Below are positions 1 through 7,818 of a stretch of 64,000 nt of DNA, piece by piece. A program made the translations under genes and the position numbers. The stretch is from CAZODA01 sp964578485 (GTDB lineage Bacteria; Bacteroidota; Bacteroidia; Bacteroidales; Marinilabiliaceae). The notes beneath the pieces were generated by a model, which ran no database searches, had not been told where the DNA came from, and was given only the letters and a program-made list of their open reading frames with translations. The first letter of the stretch is position 1, and every line of letters begins with the position of its first letter. The stretch is taken from assembly GCA_964578485.1 (NCBI GenBank), contig CAZODA010000001.1:124001-188000 (forward strand). Direction: 5' to 3'.

Positions 1-1
1 T

Positions 2-916
2 TTAAATTATGGCTACCAGGGCATGGTTTCAATAATAGATACTCTTGTCAGTCGAAATGATGTAATAGTTTATGATTCAGAATCACATGCCTGTATTTTA
101 GACGGTTTAAGATTACATATGGGAAAACGTTACGTTTATCCTCATAATAATATTGAGAACCTCAGAAAGCAGTTGGAACGTGCAACAGCTTTAGCACAGA
201 AGCAAGGTGGTGGAATATTGATTATTACTGAAGGAGTTTTCGGTATGGCAGGAGACCTTGGCAAACTTGATGAAATTATAAAACTTAAAAAAGAATTTAA
301 TTTCAGATTGTTAGTTGATGATGCCCATGGTTTTGGGACGATGGGAAAAACAGGCGCAGGAGTGGCAGAACATTTTGGAGTTGAAAAGGAAGTAGATCTT
401 ATTTTTGCAACTTTCGCAAAATCAATGGCAGGAATTGGCGCATTTGTAGCCGGAAACGAAGATATCATTAATTACCTTCGTTACAATATGCGCTCTCAGA
501 TATTTGCTAAATCACTTCCAATGCCTATGGTTATAGGAGCTTTCAAAAGACTTGAATTACTTAAAACAAAACCTGAACTCAGAGAAAATCTCTGGAAAGT
601 TGTAAATGCTTTACAAAAAGGATTGCGTGAAAAAGGATTTAATCTTGCAAACACACAAAGTCCTGTTACCCCGGTATTCCTTGATGGAACAGTACCTGAA
701 GCTACGGCACTTACCATGGACCTTAGGGAAAATTATAATATATTTTGTTCCATCGTTGTCTATCCCGTAATACCAAGGGATAAAATCATGCTTAGAATTA
801 TTCCAACAGCAGAACATACACTCGAAGATGTGGAATATACTATCAAAGCTTTTGCTGAAGTAGCTGAAAAACTTAAGGCCGGAAAATACAAAAGCGACAA
901 AATAGCAAGTTTATAA
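2..916 (+). CDS. spt: PLP-dependent alpha-oxoamine synthase, probable serine palmitoyltransferase (5' truncated)
   Basis: The reading frame is open to the left window edge (LNYGYQG precedes the first internal Met), so the N-terminal part of the protein is missing; about 304 residues remain. The family condenses an acyl-CoA with an amino acid using pyridoxal phosphate. Visible are the PLP-ring Asp/His motif DDAHGFGTMG, the Schiff-base lysine segment ATFAKSMAGIGAF, and the stretch YNMRSQIFAKSLPMP, which I recognise from Bacteroidota serine palmitoyltransferases (first step of sphingolipid synthesis, L-serine plus palmitoyl-CoA). KBL (glycine C-acetyltransferase) and BioF are sister enzymes with a different lysine context, so they are less likely. 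A good hairpin terminator follows 8 bp after the stop. The SPT assignment is from motif memory; the family assignment is secure. Confidence 0.85.
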   Translation, partial: LNYGYQGMVSIIDTLVSRNDVIVYDSESHACILDGLRLHMGKRYVYPHNNIENLRKQLERATALAQKQGGGILIITEGVFGMAGDLGKLDEIIKLKKEFNFRLLVDDAHGFGTMGKTGAGVAEHFGVEKEVDLIFATFAKSMAGIGAFVAGNEDIINYLRYNMRSQIFAKSLPMPMVIGAFKRLELLKTKPELRENLWKVVNALQKGLREKGFNLANTQSPVTPVFLDGTVPEATALTMDLRENYNIFCSIVVYPVIPRDKIMLRIIPTAEHTLEDVEYTIKAFAEVAEKLKAGKYKSDKIASL

Positions 917-923
917 AACTAAT

Positions 924-954
924 GAAGCTGTCTCAAAAGGACAGCTTCTTTTTT
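924..954 (+). terminator. Rho-independent terminator after the spt-like gene
   Basis: A 9-bp perfect stem (GAAGCTGTC / GACAGCTTC) with a 7-nt loop is followed directly by a run of T. It starts 8 bp after the stop codon of the upstream gene. Confidence 0.85.
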
Positions 955-1002
955 ATGTACCCAAAGCATTATCAGTTATCAGTCATAAGTAAACAGTAAT
1001 TG

Positions 1003-1027
1003 GTAGGGACATGACATGTCGTGTTCG
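1003..1027. repeat. Palindromic interspersed repeat, copy 1
   Basis: GTAGGGACATGACATGTCGT and following bases form a partly self-complementary segment around GACATGTC. Related copies lie at 34823-34843 (reverse orientation) and 59341-59372 (best-preserved hairpin). Confidence 0.55.
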
Positions 1028-1150
1028 TTTTGGGTTTTGAGTTTTGGGTTTCGAGTTCAAAGATATATGCCGTAGGTGTTAATATCAGTTCACGCAAAGC
1101 CCGCAAAGATCAATTACGAATTACGCGGTCGTTGAGCGAAGTCGAAACGC

Positions 1151-1238
1151 CCGAATGAGACGGGATTTCGCTACGCTCTCCCGAATGAGACGGGATTTCG
1201 CTACGCTCTCCCGAATGAGACGGGATTTCGCTACGCTC
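1151..1238. repeat. 30-bp tandem repeat, 2.9 copies
   Basis: The unit CCGAATGAGACGGGATTTCG plus CTACGCTCTC is repeated at 1151-1180, 1181-1210 and 1211-1238, identical until the third copy ends CTCAACC. The repeats are directly adjacent with no spacers, so this is not a CRISPR array. Confidence 0.9.
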
Positions 1239-1365
1239 AACCTCCGGCGCCTTGAAAAGGCAGCATAAATATCATTTATCAATAATTAATGGAAATAAAT
1301 GTGTGGTTATTACCATCAATTTTTGACTTAAGATTTTACATTAAACTTTATAAAACACTAAAATT

Positions 1366-2169
1366 ATGCTTGCATCTTTCTATTATTGGACAATTATATG
1401 GTTAAGGAAGAATTTTCGTGGAACAAAATATCTATCAAATAGATTTTTTTCATTTCCACATAGCATATTAAACGGTTTGTGTTTCCCATTTTTAAAAGTT
1501 GAGGATCTATGTAAGATTTGTGACAAGTTTTATAGCAATTTTGATGAGTACTTCTGTGAAGAGCACAACAAGAAAATTTATGAATGGGAGGAAAAGTTCC
1601 TGAGTGCCTGTTTTCAGGATGTAAAGTCAGTTTCAATTATTGCAGTTGGCGCAGGTAGAGAAATTTACTATTTGAATAAAATGGGATATAAGATTGATGC
1701 TTATGAATGTAATCAAGCACTGCGAGATTATGGAAATAATTTCTTGAAAAATGAAGGTATTCCGGTTCATATCAAACATTTAGACAGGAATGAAATTCCA
1801 ATTTCAGATCAGAGCTTTGATAGTTTCATTTTTGGATGGGGAGTATATAACCATCTAAAAGGAAAGGATAATAGAGTTTCATTATTGAAAAAAGTAAAAA
1901 AAATTCTTAATCCCAATGGATTAGTTGTTCTTTCATATTGGCCACATAATTGGGGAGAAAAATATAACTTGAAAAGGATATATAAAATTGCAAAAGGAGT
2001 ACACAGTATATTTGGCGGACAAGCCATTGAACTTGGTGATGTTCTTTCACCTATGTATGGACATTATTTCCAAGCTGAGGAGGTGTCTATGGAGTTGGAA
2101 TTAGCCGGTTTTGAAGCTATTTATCAAAGTGATGAAGGATATGGAGTAACAATCGGCCAGATGAAATAA
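1366..2169 (+). CDS. Class I SAM-dependent methyltransferase
   Basis: 267 residues. The Rossmann-like core starts near residue 88 with the SAM-binding motif VGAGRE, followed by an acidic motif II (YECN) and a motif IV region (FDSFIFGWGVYNHL). The post-motif LNPNGLVVLSYW resembles motif VI of small-molecule and lipid methyltransferases. The N-terminal ~65 residues are basic and hydrophobic and I do not recognise them. The substrate cannot be read from sequence. It is the first of four same-strand genes (methyltransferase, erythromycin-esterase-like, secreted unknown, CPBP protease) in an AT-rich block bounded by repeat spacers, which suggests an acquired cassette. The fold is fairly certain; the role is unknown. 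Confidence 0.75.
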   Translation: MLASFYYWTIIWLRKNFRGTKYLSNRFFSFPHSILNGLCFPFLKVEDLCKICDKFYSNFDEYFCEEHNKKIYEWEEKFLSACFQDVKSVSIIAVGAGREIYYLNKMGYKIDAYECNQALRDYGNNFLKNEGIPVHIKHLDRNEIPISDQSFDSFIFGWGVYNHLKGKDNRVSLLKKVKKILNPNGLVVLSYWPHNWGEKYNLKRIYKIAKGVHSIFGGQAIELGDVLSPMYGHYFQAEEVSMELELAGFEAIYQSDEGYGVTIGQMK

Positions 2170-2255
2170 GAATGATTTTTTTAGCCATTAATAACAATCT
2201 AAATAGTAAAACATCTTAAATAATAATAATTTTAAACCGACTCAAATAACTCATA

Positions 2256-4079
2256 ATGAAAAACAAAAATCTTTTAACACTAATCTGCGTATTTCTATTG
2301 TCGCTCACTTTCTTAAATGCAAAAGCATTAGATGAAAATTTAAATTTTGAGGATTTATATTCAGAGCTTCCTTCTTCTTGGTCATGGCACAAAAACAATG
2401 TTGAATTCTTAAAGGACACACTACAGTTAAAGGGCATACCGATTTTACATATAACTAAAAAGGTGAAAGTTTATAAGGAAAATCCTTTTAGCGAAAAATC
2501 AGGGTTTAGATTATTCCGGTATTTACCTATACGGGATACAACAATACAAAACTCTACAGTGGAGTTAAATTTAAATGCAAGAAATATGAATTATTATAAT
2601 TCTTCATTTATAGTTCTTGGATTAGATGATAATGATGAAGTGATTTTCAGCGATTCAATTCAAATTGTGTCCGATGACCAATGGCATAATTATAAATCTA
2701 TAATTAAAATTGCCGGAATCAACATACTCTATATTGAGGTCATGGGTACAGATGAAATTCTTAATTTTAATGAAGAATACTTACAAGTGTCTGATTCATC
2801 AAATATATGGATAAAAGCTATTGATATAAAAACACATGGGCAATCCCCTCAAGATATTGAAGCTGAAGAAAAGATTAACTCTGAGGCTTTTTGCAATGAG
2901 CTTAAAAAAGACCTTTGCTTTTTTGAAGAATTTAATGAAATGCTTTTCCCTGATAACACTCATATCATCGCATTTGGAGAAACTGTGCATGGGAGCGAAA
3001 CCATTAATAGCTTTGTGTTCGATAAGATCAGGGAGATGATAGAATTCCAAGATCTTAAGTTAGTGATGTTAGAATTGCCAATAGCTGAACTCTTATTTTG
3101 GAATCTGTATATAAACAACGAATTAGATACGGATATTGATTCCTTATTGCAAGAAATGCCAATGGCCTTATCGCCTTCAGTAGTAAAAGACTTTTTAAAA
3201 TGGCTGCGTTCTTACAATTTAAATCAAACAAAAAAAGTTAATATTTTTGGTTTTGATTCCGTCCTTCCCGAATACGGAAAATATGCTGTTGCAGAATATA
3301 TTGAATTTTTGAATTTAAACTCTCCCTTAGCCGATACCTTATTATTCAATGTCAGATTTGGAAGATATGATTACGCTAAGGATTTTCTCAATAAGCGTTT
3401 ACCGGATTTTAAGCAACTATTAGGCAAGGAGGAATTAGATTTGCTGACCTTGTTGTTGAGGGATGACTACGCCAAGCAATATATAAATCAAAAACACCTT
3501 CATGATAGAGGAATAAGTTTTTATTACAATAGGGATTATTTAATGTGGCAAAATGTTCAATTTGCATTAAAGTATTATTTAGATAATGCACAAAGCAATA
3601 AGGTCGTGTTATGCGGTCACTTAGGTCATTTAAATAAAAAGTTTAACTATTCGACCCCCTTGGAACCTTCTTTAGGATATTATGTTCAGCAAGCATTTAA
3701 GGAGCAATATTATGTTTATGCTATAATAACAGGCAAAGGCCGTGTTTCTACATTTTATAGAAGCTTAGATCTGTCACAACATTGGAGTAAAGATGAGCTT
3801 CCCCCTCCCGATGACTTAAGCCTTGAAGCATGCTTGCTGTCACAAAAAAAGGATGTTCTATTTTTTGAGGTAAAAAATAAAAAAATCTTTCCTAATATTC
3901 GTTTTAACAGCTTGCATTTTCCATGGCGATTAAATCACCAAGATTCATATGTTTTTATAAAAGAAAGTTCAGGATTTGAAATTCCCGAATCTTGGCCTAA
4001 AACCAAAGAAGAAGAAAGCATATTTTATGAAAAACTACATAAATATAATTTTGATGCATTAATGGAATTATGGAAATAA
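2256..4079 (+). CDS. Secreted erythromycin-esterase-family protein
   Basis: 607 residues with a Sec signal peptide (hydrophobic core LLTLICVFLLSLTFLNA). Residues ~30-200 form an unrecognised beta-rich region. From ~235 the protein shows the Ere family pattern: FGETVHGSE (the family's catalytic His region), MLELP with the expected Glu, NIFGFDS, NRDYLMWQN, and a C-terminal CGHLGHLNKK that matches the second conserved His block. Characterised Ere enzymes hydrolyse macrolide lactones in the cytoplasm. Most homologues of this wider family have no proven substrate, and this one is exported with an extra N-terminal domain, so macrolide resistance should not be assumed. It lies 86 bp after the methyltransferase. 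Confidence 0.8.
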   Translation: MKNKNLLTLICVFLLSLTFLNAKALDENLNFEDLYSELPSSWSWHKNNVEFLKDTLQLKGIPILHITKKVKVYKENPFSEKSGFRLFRYLPIRDTTIQNSTVELNLNARNMNYYNSSFIVLGLDDNDEVIFSDSIQIVSDDQWHNYKSIIKIAGINILYIEVMGTDEILNFNEEYLQVSDSSNIWIKAIDIKTHGQSPQDIEAEEKINSEAFCNELKKDLCFFEEFNEMLFPDNTHIIAFGETVHGSETINSFVFDKIREMIEFQDLKLVMLELPIAELLFWNLYINNELDTDIDSLLQEMPMALSPSVVKDFLKWLRSYNLNQTKKVNIFGFDSVLPEYGKYAVAEYIEFLNLNSPLADTLLFNVRFGRYDYAKDFLNKRLPDFKQLLGKEELDLLTLLLRDDYAKQYINQKHLHDRGISFYYNRDYLMWQNVQFALKYYLDNAQSNKVVLCGHLGHLNKKFNYSTPLEPSLGYYVQQAFKEQYYVYAIITGKGRVSTFYRSLDLSQHWSKDELPPPDDLSLEACLLSQKKDVLFFEVKNKKIFPNIRFNSLHFPWRLNHQDSYVFIKESSGFEIPESWPKTKEEESIFYEKLHKYNFDALMELWK

Positions 4080-4216
4080 AAAATATGAAGGAAAGCTTTT
4101 TTAAAGAACGACCCACTTTTAAGTAGATTTATAGTTGCACTAATCTTATTCTCAACATTAAGACGACAAAGGCAACAAAATAAAAGTAGCTTAAATTTTT
4201 AATTATTGTAAGTTAA

Positions 4217-4939
4217 ATGAAAATGAAAAGACTTGTATATGTATTTTCTATTTTATTTGTATTGCAGCTTAAAGCATTAGCTGTTGATTTATATAAAGAA
4301 GTTATACCATTTTGTAGCTCAATAAAAGGAGAGTTAACAGTTATCGAAGGAAATTCCCTTGTGCTAAAGAAAGCTCAAGAAATGAAGGCCTCCTCTTCAG
4401 GCTTTTTAGAAGAATTCTTGACTAAGATGTTGAATAATATTGACCACTATAGCGATTCCACTATCTGTAAGAGTGTTCTTTTTTTTGATGATATAGATGG
4501 TGATAAAACAATAGACACCTTAGTTGTAACAACGTATGTCGTAGGAAATGACGTTCTCTTAAAATTAGAGTGGCATAAGAATGATGCACTTATTTGGGAT
4601 GAACAAATTTCAAACCCTTATTTATGGCTTGGAAATGATGATATTATCTCAGATGATTCTCTCAATATCTGGGCAAGAATTACAATCGGACTTGATTATG
4701 CAATCCCAGGCATATACAGCCCTAATGATGAAATGTTTAAGCTTATCTCTAAAAATATGATACTAAAAACTGCTAATAACTATTTTGTAAAGAACAACTT
4801 AGAGTATGTCGAAGAAGATTTTTCAAGTTATATTGATAATTACAAAGGTAAAATATTAAAGTTTGGTCATCCTGAACAGCCCGGTTTATATATTTGGTAT
4901 CAGCCTTTAATGTCCTTTATTAAGTTCTACACACCTTAG
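4217..4939 (+). CDS. Secreted protein of unknown function
   Basis: 240 residues, not recognised. The N-terminus is a typical Sec signal peptide (MKMKRLVYVFSILFVLQLKA, cleavage near LAVDL). The mature part is acidic, with a short FFDDIDGDKTIDTLVV stretch that resembles an FG-GAP/EF-hand-like calcium loop (D-x-DGD), and it is otherwise featureless. It follows the erythromycin-esterase-like gene on the same strand with a 137-bp gap that contains no obvious signal. Expected location is periplasm or outer membrane. Confidence 0.6.
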   Translation: MKMKRLVYVFSILFVLQLKALAVDLYKEVIPFCSSIKGELTVIEGNSLVLKKAQEMKASSSGFLEEFLTKMLNNIDHYSDSTICKSVLFFDDIDGDKTIDTLVVTTYVVGNDVLLKLEWHKNDALIWDEQISNPYLWLGNDDIISDDSLNIWARITIGLDYAIPGIYSPNDEMFKLISKNMILKTANNYFVKNNLEYVEEDFSSYIDNYKGKILKFGHPEQPGLYIWYQPLMSFIKFYTP

Positions 4940-5125
4940 TTATTGCTTAATAATTTATTAGCATCAATTTCGGACTGCCGCTGATTAACTGATGATTAAT
5001 CACCAAAAAGTATTAAAATCGTTACAGTTAAACGATAATAATGTTTTGGGTACATTTATAAAAGGGCTAAGCTTATAAAATGTCCGTACAGACAATTTGT
5101 TTCATTGTTCAATAAACTTGCATAT

Positions 5126-5995
5126 ATGAAATATAGAAATTTCTTTCCTTCAACTATTTTACATTGCATTTTGCTATTATTAATACTTGTTTGTATAATT
5201 GTGCCCTTGACCTTTACTTCACTTCTAGTATTTGGACTTAAATCGGATAGCACAGCCCTTTTATTTATTAGCATTATCTCGAGCTTTGTTGTTATTTTGC
5301 TGCTGCATTTTTTGAATAAAAAGTCGAACTTCATCGTAAACTACAACTTTAAGCTCAGGACGATTAGAAATTTGGGTGTTTGTGTATTGGCAATAATTTT
5401 ATTCCAATTTGGGGTGGTAAGTCCTTGCTTGTGGGTTTTTGGTAATGCAACTAAACCTGAGCCAATTGCGATATTTAGCAATCTTAATGTTTCATATGCT
5501 ATTTATGCTCTATTAGTTGCCCCCATAGCAGAAGAAATTATATTTAGAAATTATATGCTTAGAGGATTGACTTTGTCGTATTCTGCAACAAAGGGGATTG
5601 TTTTTTTTTCATTCTTTTTTGCCATTGCACATTTTGATATCTCAAATCTCCAAATCAGTCCTGTTTTAACGACTTTTATAGCCGGGTTGTTTTTAGGATG
5701 GTTGTTTGTGAAATCCGGGCATCACTTAGGATTAGTTATATTATTGCACTCTATTAATAATTTAGTTGTGCTAACCAAACCATTAAGCATTTTAGTGAGA
5801 TTAAATTTTGGCAAAATACATGGTAGCGGTCATTTGTTAATTGTTGGGGCTTCTATTTTTGGTCTTTACGTAATTTTGAAGTATTTAAGCACTATAAAGC
5901 ACAAGAAAAGTGACTTGCAAAGAAGTGTTATTCATTCAATAAAATTGGACATTAATGATAAAAATGAAAAACAAAAAAACAAGGAGATTAGTTGA
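5126..5995 (+). CDS. CPBP-family intramembrane glutamic metalloprotease
   Basis: 289 residues from the ATG at 5126; an in-frame TTG at 5105 could add seven residues. There are about seven to eight hydrophobic segments. The CPBP/Abi motifs are complete: EEIIFRNYMLRG (EExxxR), FAIAHFD (FxxxH) and HSINN (HxxxN). Family members include Rce1-type CAAX proteases and bacteriocin-maturation or immunity proteins. The position beside an esterase-like protein and a methyltransferase would fit a peptide or antimicrobial immunity role, but that is inference. The basic, Lys/Asn-rich C-terminal tail runs straight into the repeat tract that starts at the stop codon. Confidence 0.85.
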   Translation: MKYRNFFPSTILHCILLLLILVCIIVPLTFTSLLVFGLKSDSTALLFISIISSFVVILLLHFLNKKSNFIVNYNFKLRTIRNLGVCVLAIILFQFGVVSPCLWVFGNATKPEPIAIFSNLNVSYAIYALLVAPIAEEIIFRNYMLRGLTLSYSATKGIVFFSFFFAIAHFDISNLQISPVLTTFIAGLFLGWLFVKSGHHLGLVILLHSINNLVVLTKPLSILVRLNFGKIHGSGHLLIVGASIFGLYVILKYLSTIKHKKSDLQRSVIHSIKLDINDKNEKQKNKEIS

Positions 5996-6376
5996 TTAGT
6001 TAATTAGCAGATGTGATAATTAGTTGATTAGCAAATTAGTAGATTAGTAAATTAGTGGATTAGCAGATTAGTTGATTAGTAGATTGGTTAATTCAATTAC
6101 GAATTACCAATGAAAAATTGAAAATGTTTAGGACAACGTAGTTGGGGGGGGTTATTGGTTTTTAATGTACTCAAAGCATCCTGCTTTGAGAAAAGGCATT
6201 TCCAGCAAGCATAGCCAACATGTCTTCGTGGATAAATCTTTGCGGTCTTTGCGTGAACTAATTTACTAATTAACTAATCTGCTAATCAACTAATTAACTA
6301 GCGGTCTTTGCGTGAACCATTGACCTCTTCGTAATTGGGTCTAATCTGCTAATTAACTAATCATCTCATTTGCTAA
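5988..6376. repeat. Composite non-coding element B (inverted octamer tracts around a REP-like hairpin)
   Basis: This fills the 489-bp spacer before 6485. The left part (5988-6092) is built of 8-bp units such as TAGATTAG, TAAATTAG, TGGATTAG, CAGATTAG and TTGATTAG. The right part (about 6258-6290 and 6340-6376) carries the same words in reverse complement (CTAATCTGCTAATCAACTAA). Between them lie AATTGAAAATGTTTAGGAC (matching 31770 onward), a hairpin at 6170-6190, and a CTTTGCGGTCTTTGCGTGAA segment that is partly duplicated near 6300. The same order of parts recurs at 31721-32131. Confidence 0.75.
6170..6190 (+). repeat. REP-like palindrome, copy 1
   Basis: CTCAAAGCA-TCC-TGCTTTGAG is a perfect 9-bp inverted repeat with a 3-nt loop, inside the shared context TTTTTAATGTA...AAAAGGCA. 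Other copies: 31867-31887, 34737-34757 (reverse) and a divergent one at 34690-34708 (reverse). Confidence 0.8.
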
Positions 6377-6456
6377 TTTACGAATTAATTTTTAGGCTGA
6401 AAGCCTTGTTTATTGTTGATTTCCATTTGAAATGAAAGAATTTATGTCGAGATTTT

Positions 6457-6464
6457 TATCTTTG
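6457..6464 (+). promoter_or_regulatory. Candidate Bacteroidota promoter (-7 box)
   Basis: TATCTTTG matches the Bacteroidota -7 consensus TAnnTTTG and ends 20 bp before the ATG at 6485. The nearest TTTG upstream (6426-6429) is farther than the usual ~20 bp, so the -33 element is weak. Confidence 0.5.
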
Positions 6465-6484
6465 TAAAAAACACTACTATAGAG

Positions 6485-6925
6485 ATGTCATTGAATCAAA
6501 ACAATATAGGAAGCTCAGGGCTTTTATACAAAACTTATTTGCTAGGGCTTGGAAAAATGGGGCTTCAAGTTCTCAAGAAGGCCAAAGGTGCCAAAGTAAA
6601 TGCCGAACTTGTGAGCATTGATATTCAACGAGGACTGTTTAATGCTGCCAAAGAACAAGGAGTCAGGCATGTGATTTTAGAAGCTAATGAGTTAATACAA
6701 GCAGCTTCAGTTTTAGAAGAACTATTTCCTAAAAAAGAAATGGCAAGATATATTGTTATTGGTGGTATGGGTGGTCGTGCCACTAACGCATTTTTATTCC
6801 CCTTAACGAATTATCTTAGAGACATAGGAGCTGAACATTTTTCAGTAGGTGTTTTCCCTTTTTCTTTTGAAGGTGAAATAAGAAGCCAAAGAGCAATTTC
6901 AGCTCATTTCTCCGAACATGGATAG
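6485..6925 (+). CDS. FtsZ-like N-terminal domain protein, truncated and divergent
   Basis: 146 residues against roughly 350-450 for FtsZ. The pattern follows the FtsZ GTPase half: LGLGKMG in place of the first glycine loop, NAELVSIDIQ matching the FtsZ 'NTD' strand, GGMGGRATNAF (residues ~93-103) aligned to the tubulin signature GGGTGTG, and VGVFPFSFEGEIRSQRA (~123 onward), which closely matches the FtsZ 'PFxFEGxxR' strand. The signature glycines are largely replaced, so normal GTP binding is doubtful, and the T5-T7 region and C-terminal domain are absent. The last 27 bp overlap the 3' end of the convergent gene at 6899. It has its own candidate promoter. It could be a decayed ftsZ paralogue cut at its 3' end or a small regulator; I cannot decide. 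Confidence 0.6.
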   Translation: MSLNQNNIGSSGLLYKTYLLGLGKMGLQVLKKAKGAKVNAELVSIDIQRGLFNAAKEQGVRHVILEANELIQAASVLEELFPKKEMARYIVIGGMGGRATNAFLFPLTNYLRDIGAEHFSVGVFPFSFEGEIRSQRAISAHFSEHG

Positions 6926-7777
6926 CAATTCGCGTACTTCTTCTGCTTTTGTTGTTTGTTTGCTTGTTTCATAGGCAAAATAAATATTGCTAAGCATTCG
7001 TAGAACAATTTCTTTATTGGAACAAGGAAGGAAGTATGATACTTTCGGTATTAGTTTTTGCTGTCGCACAAAAAACTCAATTTCTTTTCGTACTATAACG
7101 GCACCTTTATTAATGGGGTTTATATAGAACAGAACTGAAAGTTCTGTTTCCTGATCTATGCTATTTAACTCGTTGGCTTCATCAAGATATGCTAAGATGA
7201 AATTTTTTGGAAGGTTTACACCATAGACCGGCATTCCTAATCTTTGGGCAATAACTGAATAAATAACCGATAAAGACACCGGATTTCCTTTGTGTGTTTC
7301 AAGTACTTGCGAAATAAAGGAGTTTTGTGGAGCCATAAAATCCCTATTATTCCGTGAAAACCCATGTATTTCAAATAAGATATGATTTATAACACGTACT
7401 TTTTCAAGGGCAGTTAAATGATCATTTAATTCTAACCATGCTTCTTTTCTCAATCGATTAATACTCTCATTTACATCTTCATATTTTAGTCCGGGATATT
7501 GATATTTTGAAACAAGAAAAGCCCCATAGAGCAAATCATCTTCGCTATTATCGAGCCAGTGTCGCAATTGTGTTTTTACATCCTTAAACTGTAAGGAGTG
7601 GATTAAATTTTCTAATCGTTTCTGATATTCCTGGTTATAGGAAGTTTCCCATGCTTTTTCCAATTCGGGAACTATATCAACTTCTTCTTTAAGAAGTTCT
7701 TCTTCCACTGTATTAAAAATTTGCTCATTAGGGTCATCCAATAAGGATATCAAAGCCAAAATTTTTTTTCTATCCAT
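6899..7777 (-). CDS. Transglutaminase-like / SirB1-type protein
   Basis: 292 residues. The N-terminal ~100 residues are helical and HEAT-like (LLDDPNEQIFNTVEEELL). The middle (~150-215) carries the conserved block of the transglutaminase-like core-2 family: NHILFEIHGFSRN, then GNPVSLSVIYSVIAQRLGMP, then YGVNLPKNFILAYLD. The usual Cys of true transglutaminases is replaced by Ser in 'PVSLS', as is common in this SirB1-related family, so enzymatic activity is uncertain. It lies 41 bp downstream of the nucleoside phosphorylase gene on the same strand, probably co-transcribed. Its 3' end overlaps the FtsZ-like ORF by 27 bp in convergent orientation. Confidence 0.75.
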   Translation of the reverse strand: MDRKKILALISLLDDPNEQIFNTVEEELLKEEVDIVPELEKAWETSYNQEYQKRLENLIHSLQFKDVKTQLRHWLDNSEDDLLYGAFLVSKYQYPGLKYEDVNESINRLRKEAWLELNDHLTALEKVRVINHILFEIHGFSRNNRDFMAPQNSFISQVLETHKGNPVSLSVIYSVIAQRLGMPVYGVNLPKNFILAYLDEANELNSIDQETELSVLFYINPINKGAVIVRKEIEFFVRQQKLIPKVSYFLPCSNKEIVLRMLSNIYFAYETSKQTTKAEEVRELLSMFGEMS

Positions 7778-7818
7778 GTAAATAATTGATTGTAAATACT
7801 AAAAACATTTCAGGATAT

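Larger units (their letters stand above)
955..1365. repeat. Repeat-rich spacer A (no gene)
   Basis: No credible coding frame. The spacer is a patchwork of words that recur in other spacers of this window: a CAGTTATCAGT/AAACAGTAAT segment (about 972-1000, cf. 31686-31715), a GGGACATGACATGTC palindrome (1003-1027), GTTTTGAGTTTTGGGTTTCG-type heptamers (about 1028-1060), a GTTCACGCAAAG segment (about 1088, reverse complement near 6250 and 6300), AATTACGAATTACG, GGTCGTTGAGCGAAGTCG (1127-1148, cf. 31955-32016), a 30-bp tandem repeat, and a GGCGCC-centred segment (1236-1266, cf. 34423-34452). Confidence 0.75.

Noticed and set aside
1151..1238. Possible CRISPR array (30-bp direct repeats).
   Set aside because: The copies are directly adjacent with no variable spacers, and there are no cas genes in the window.
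2256..4079. Calling this a macrolide resistance gene.
   Set aside because: Family motifs support the fold only. The protein is exported and has an extra N-terminal domain, unlike characterised Ere enzymes.
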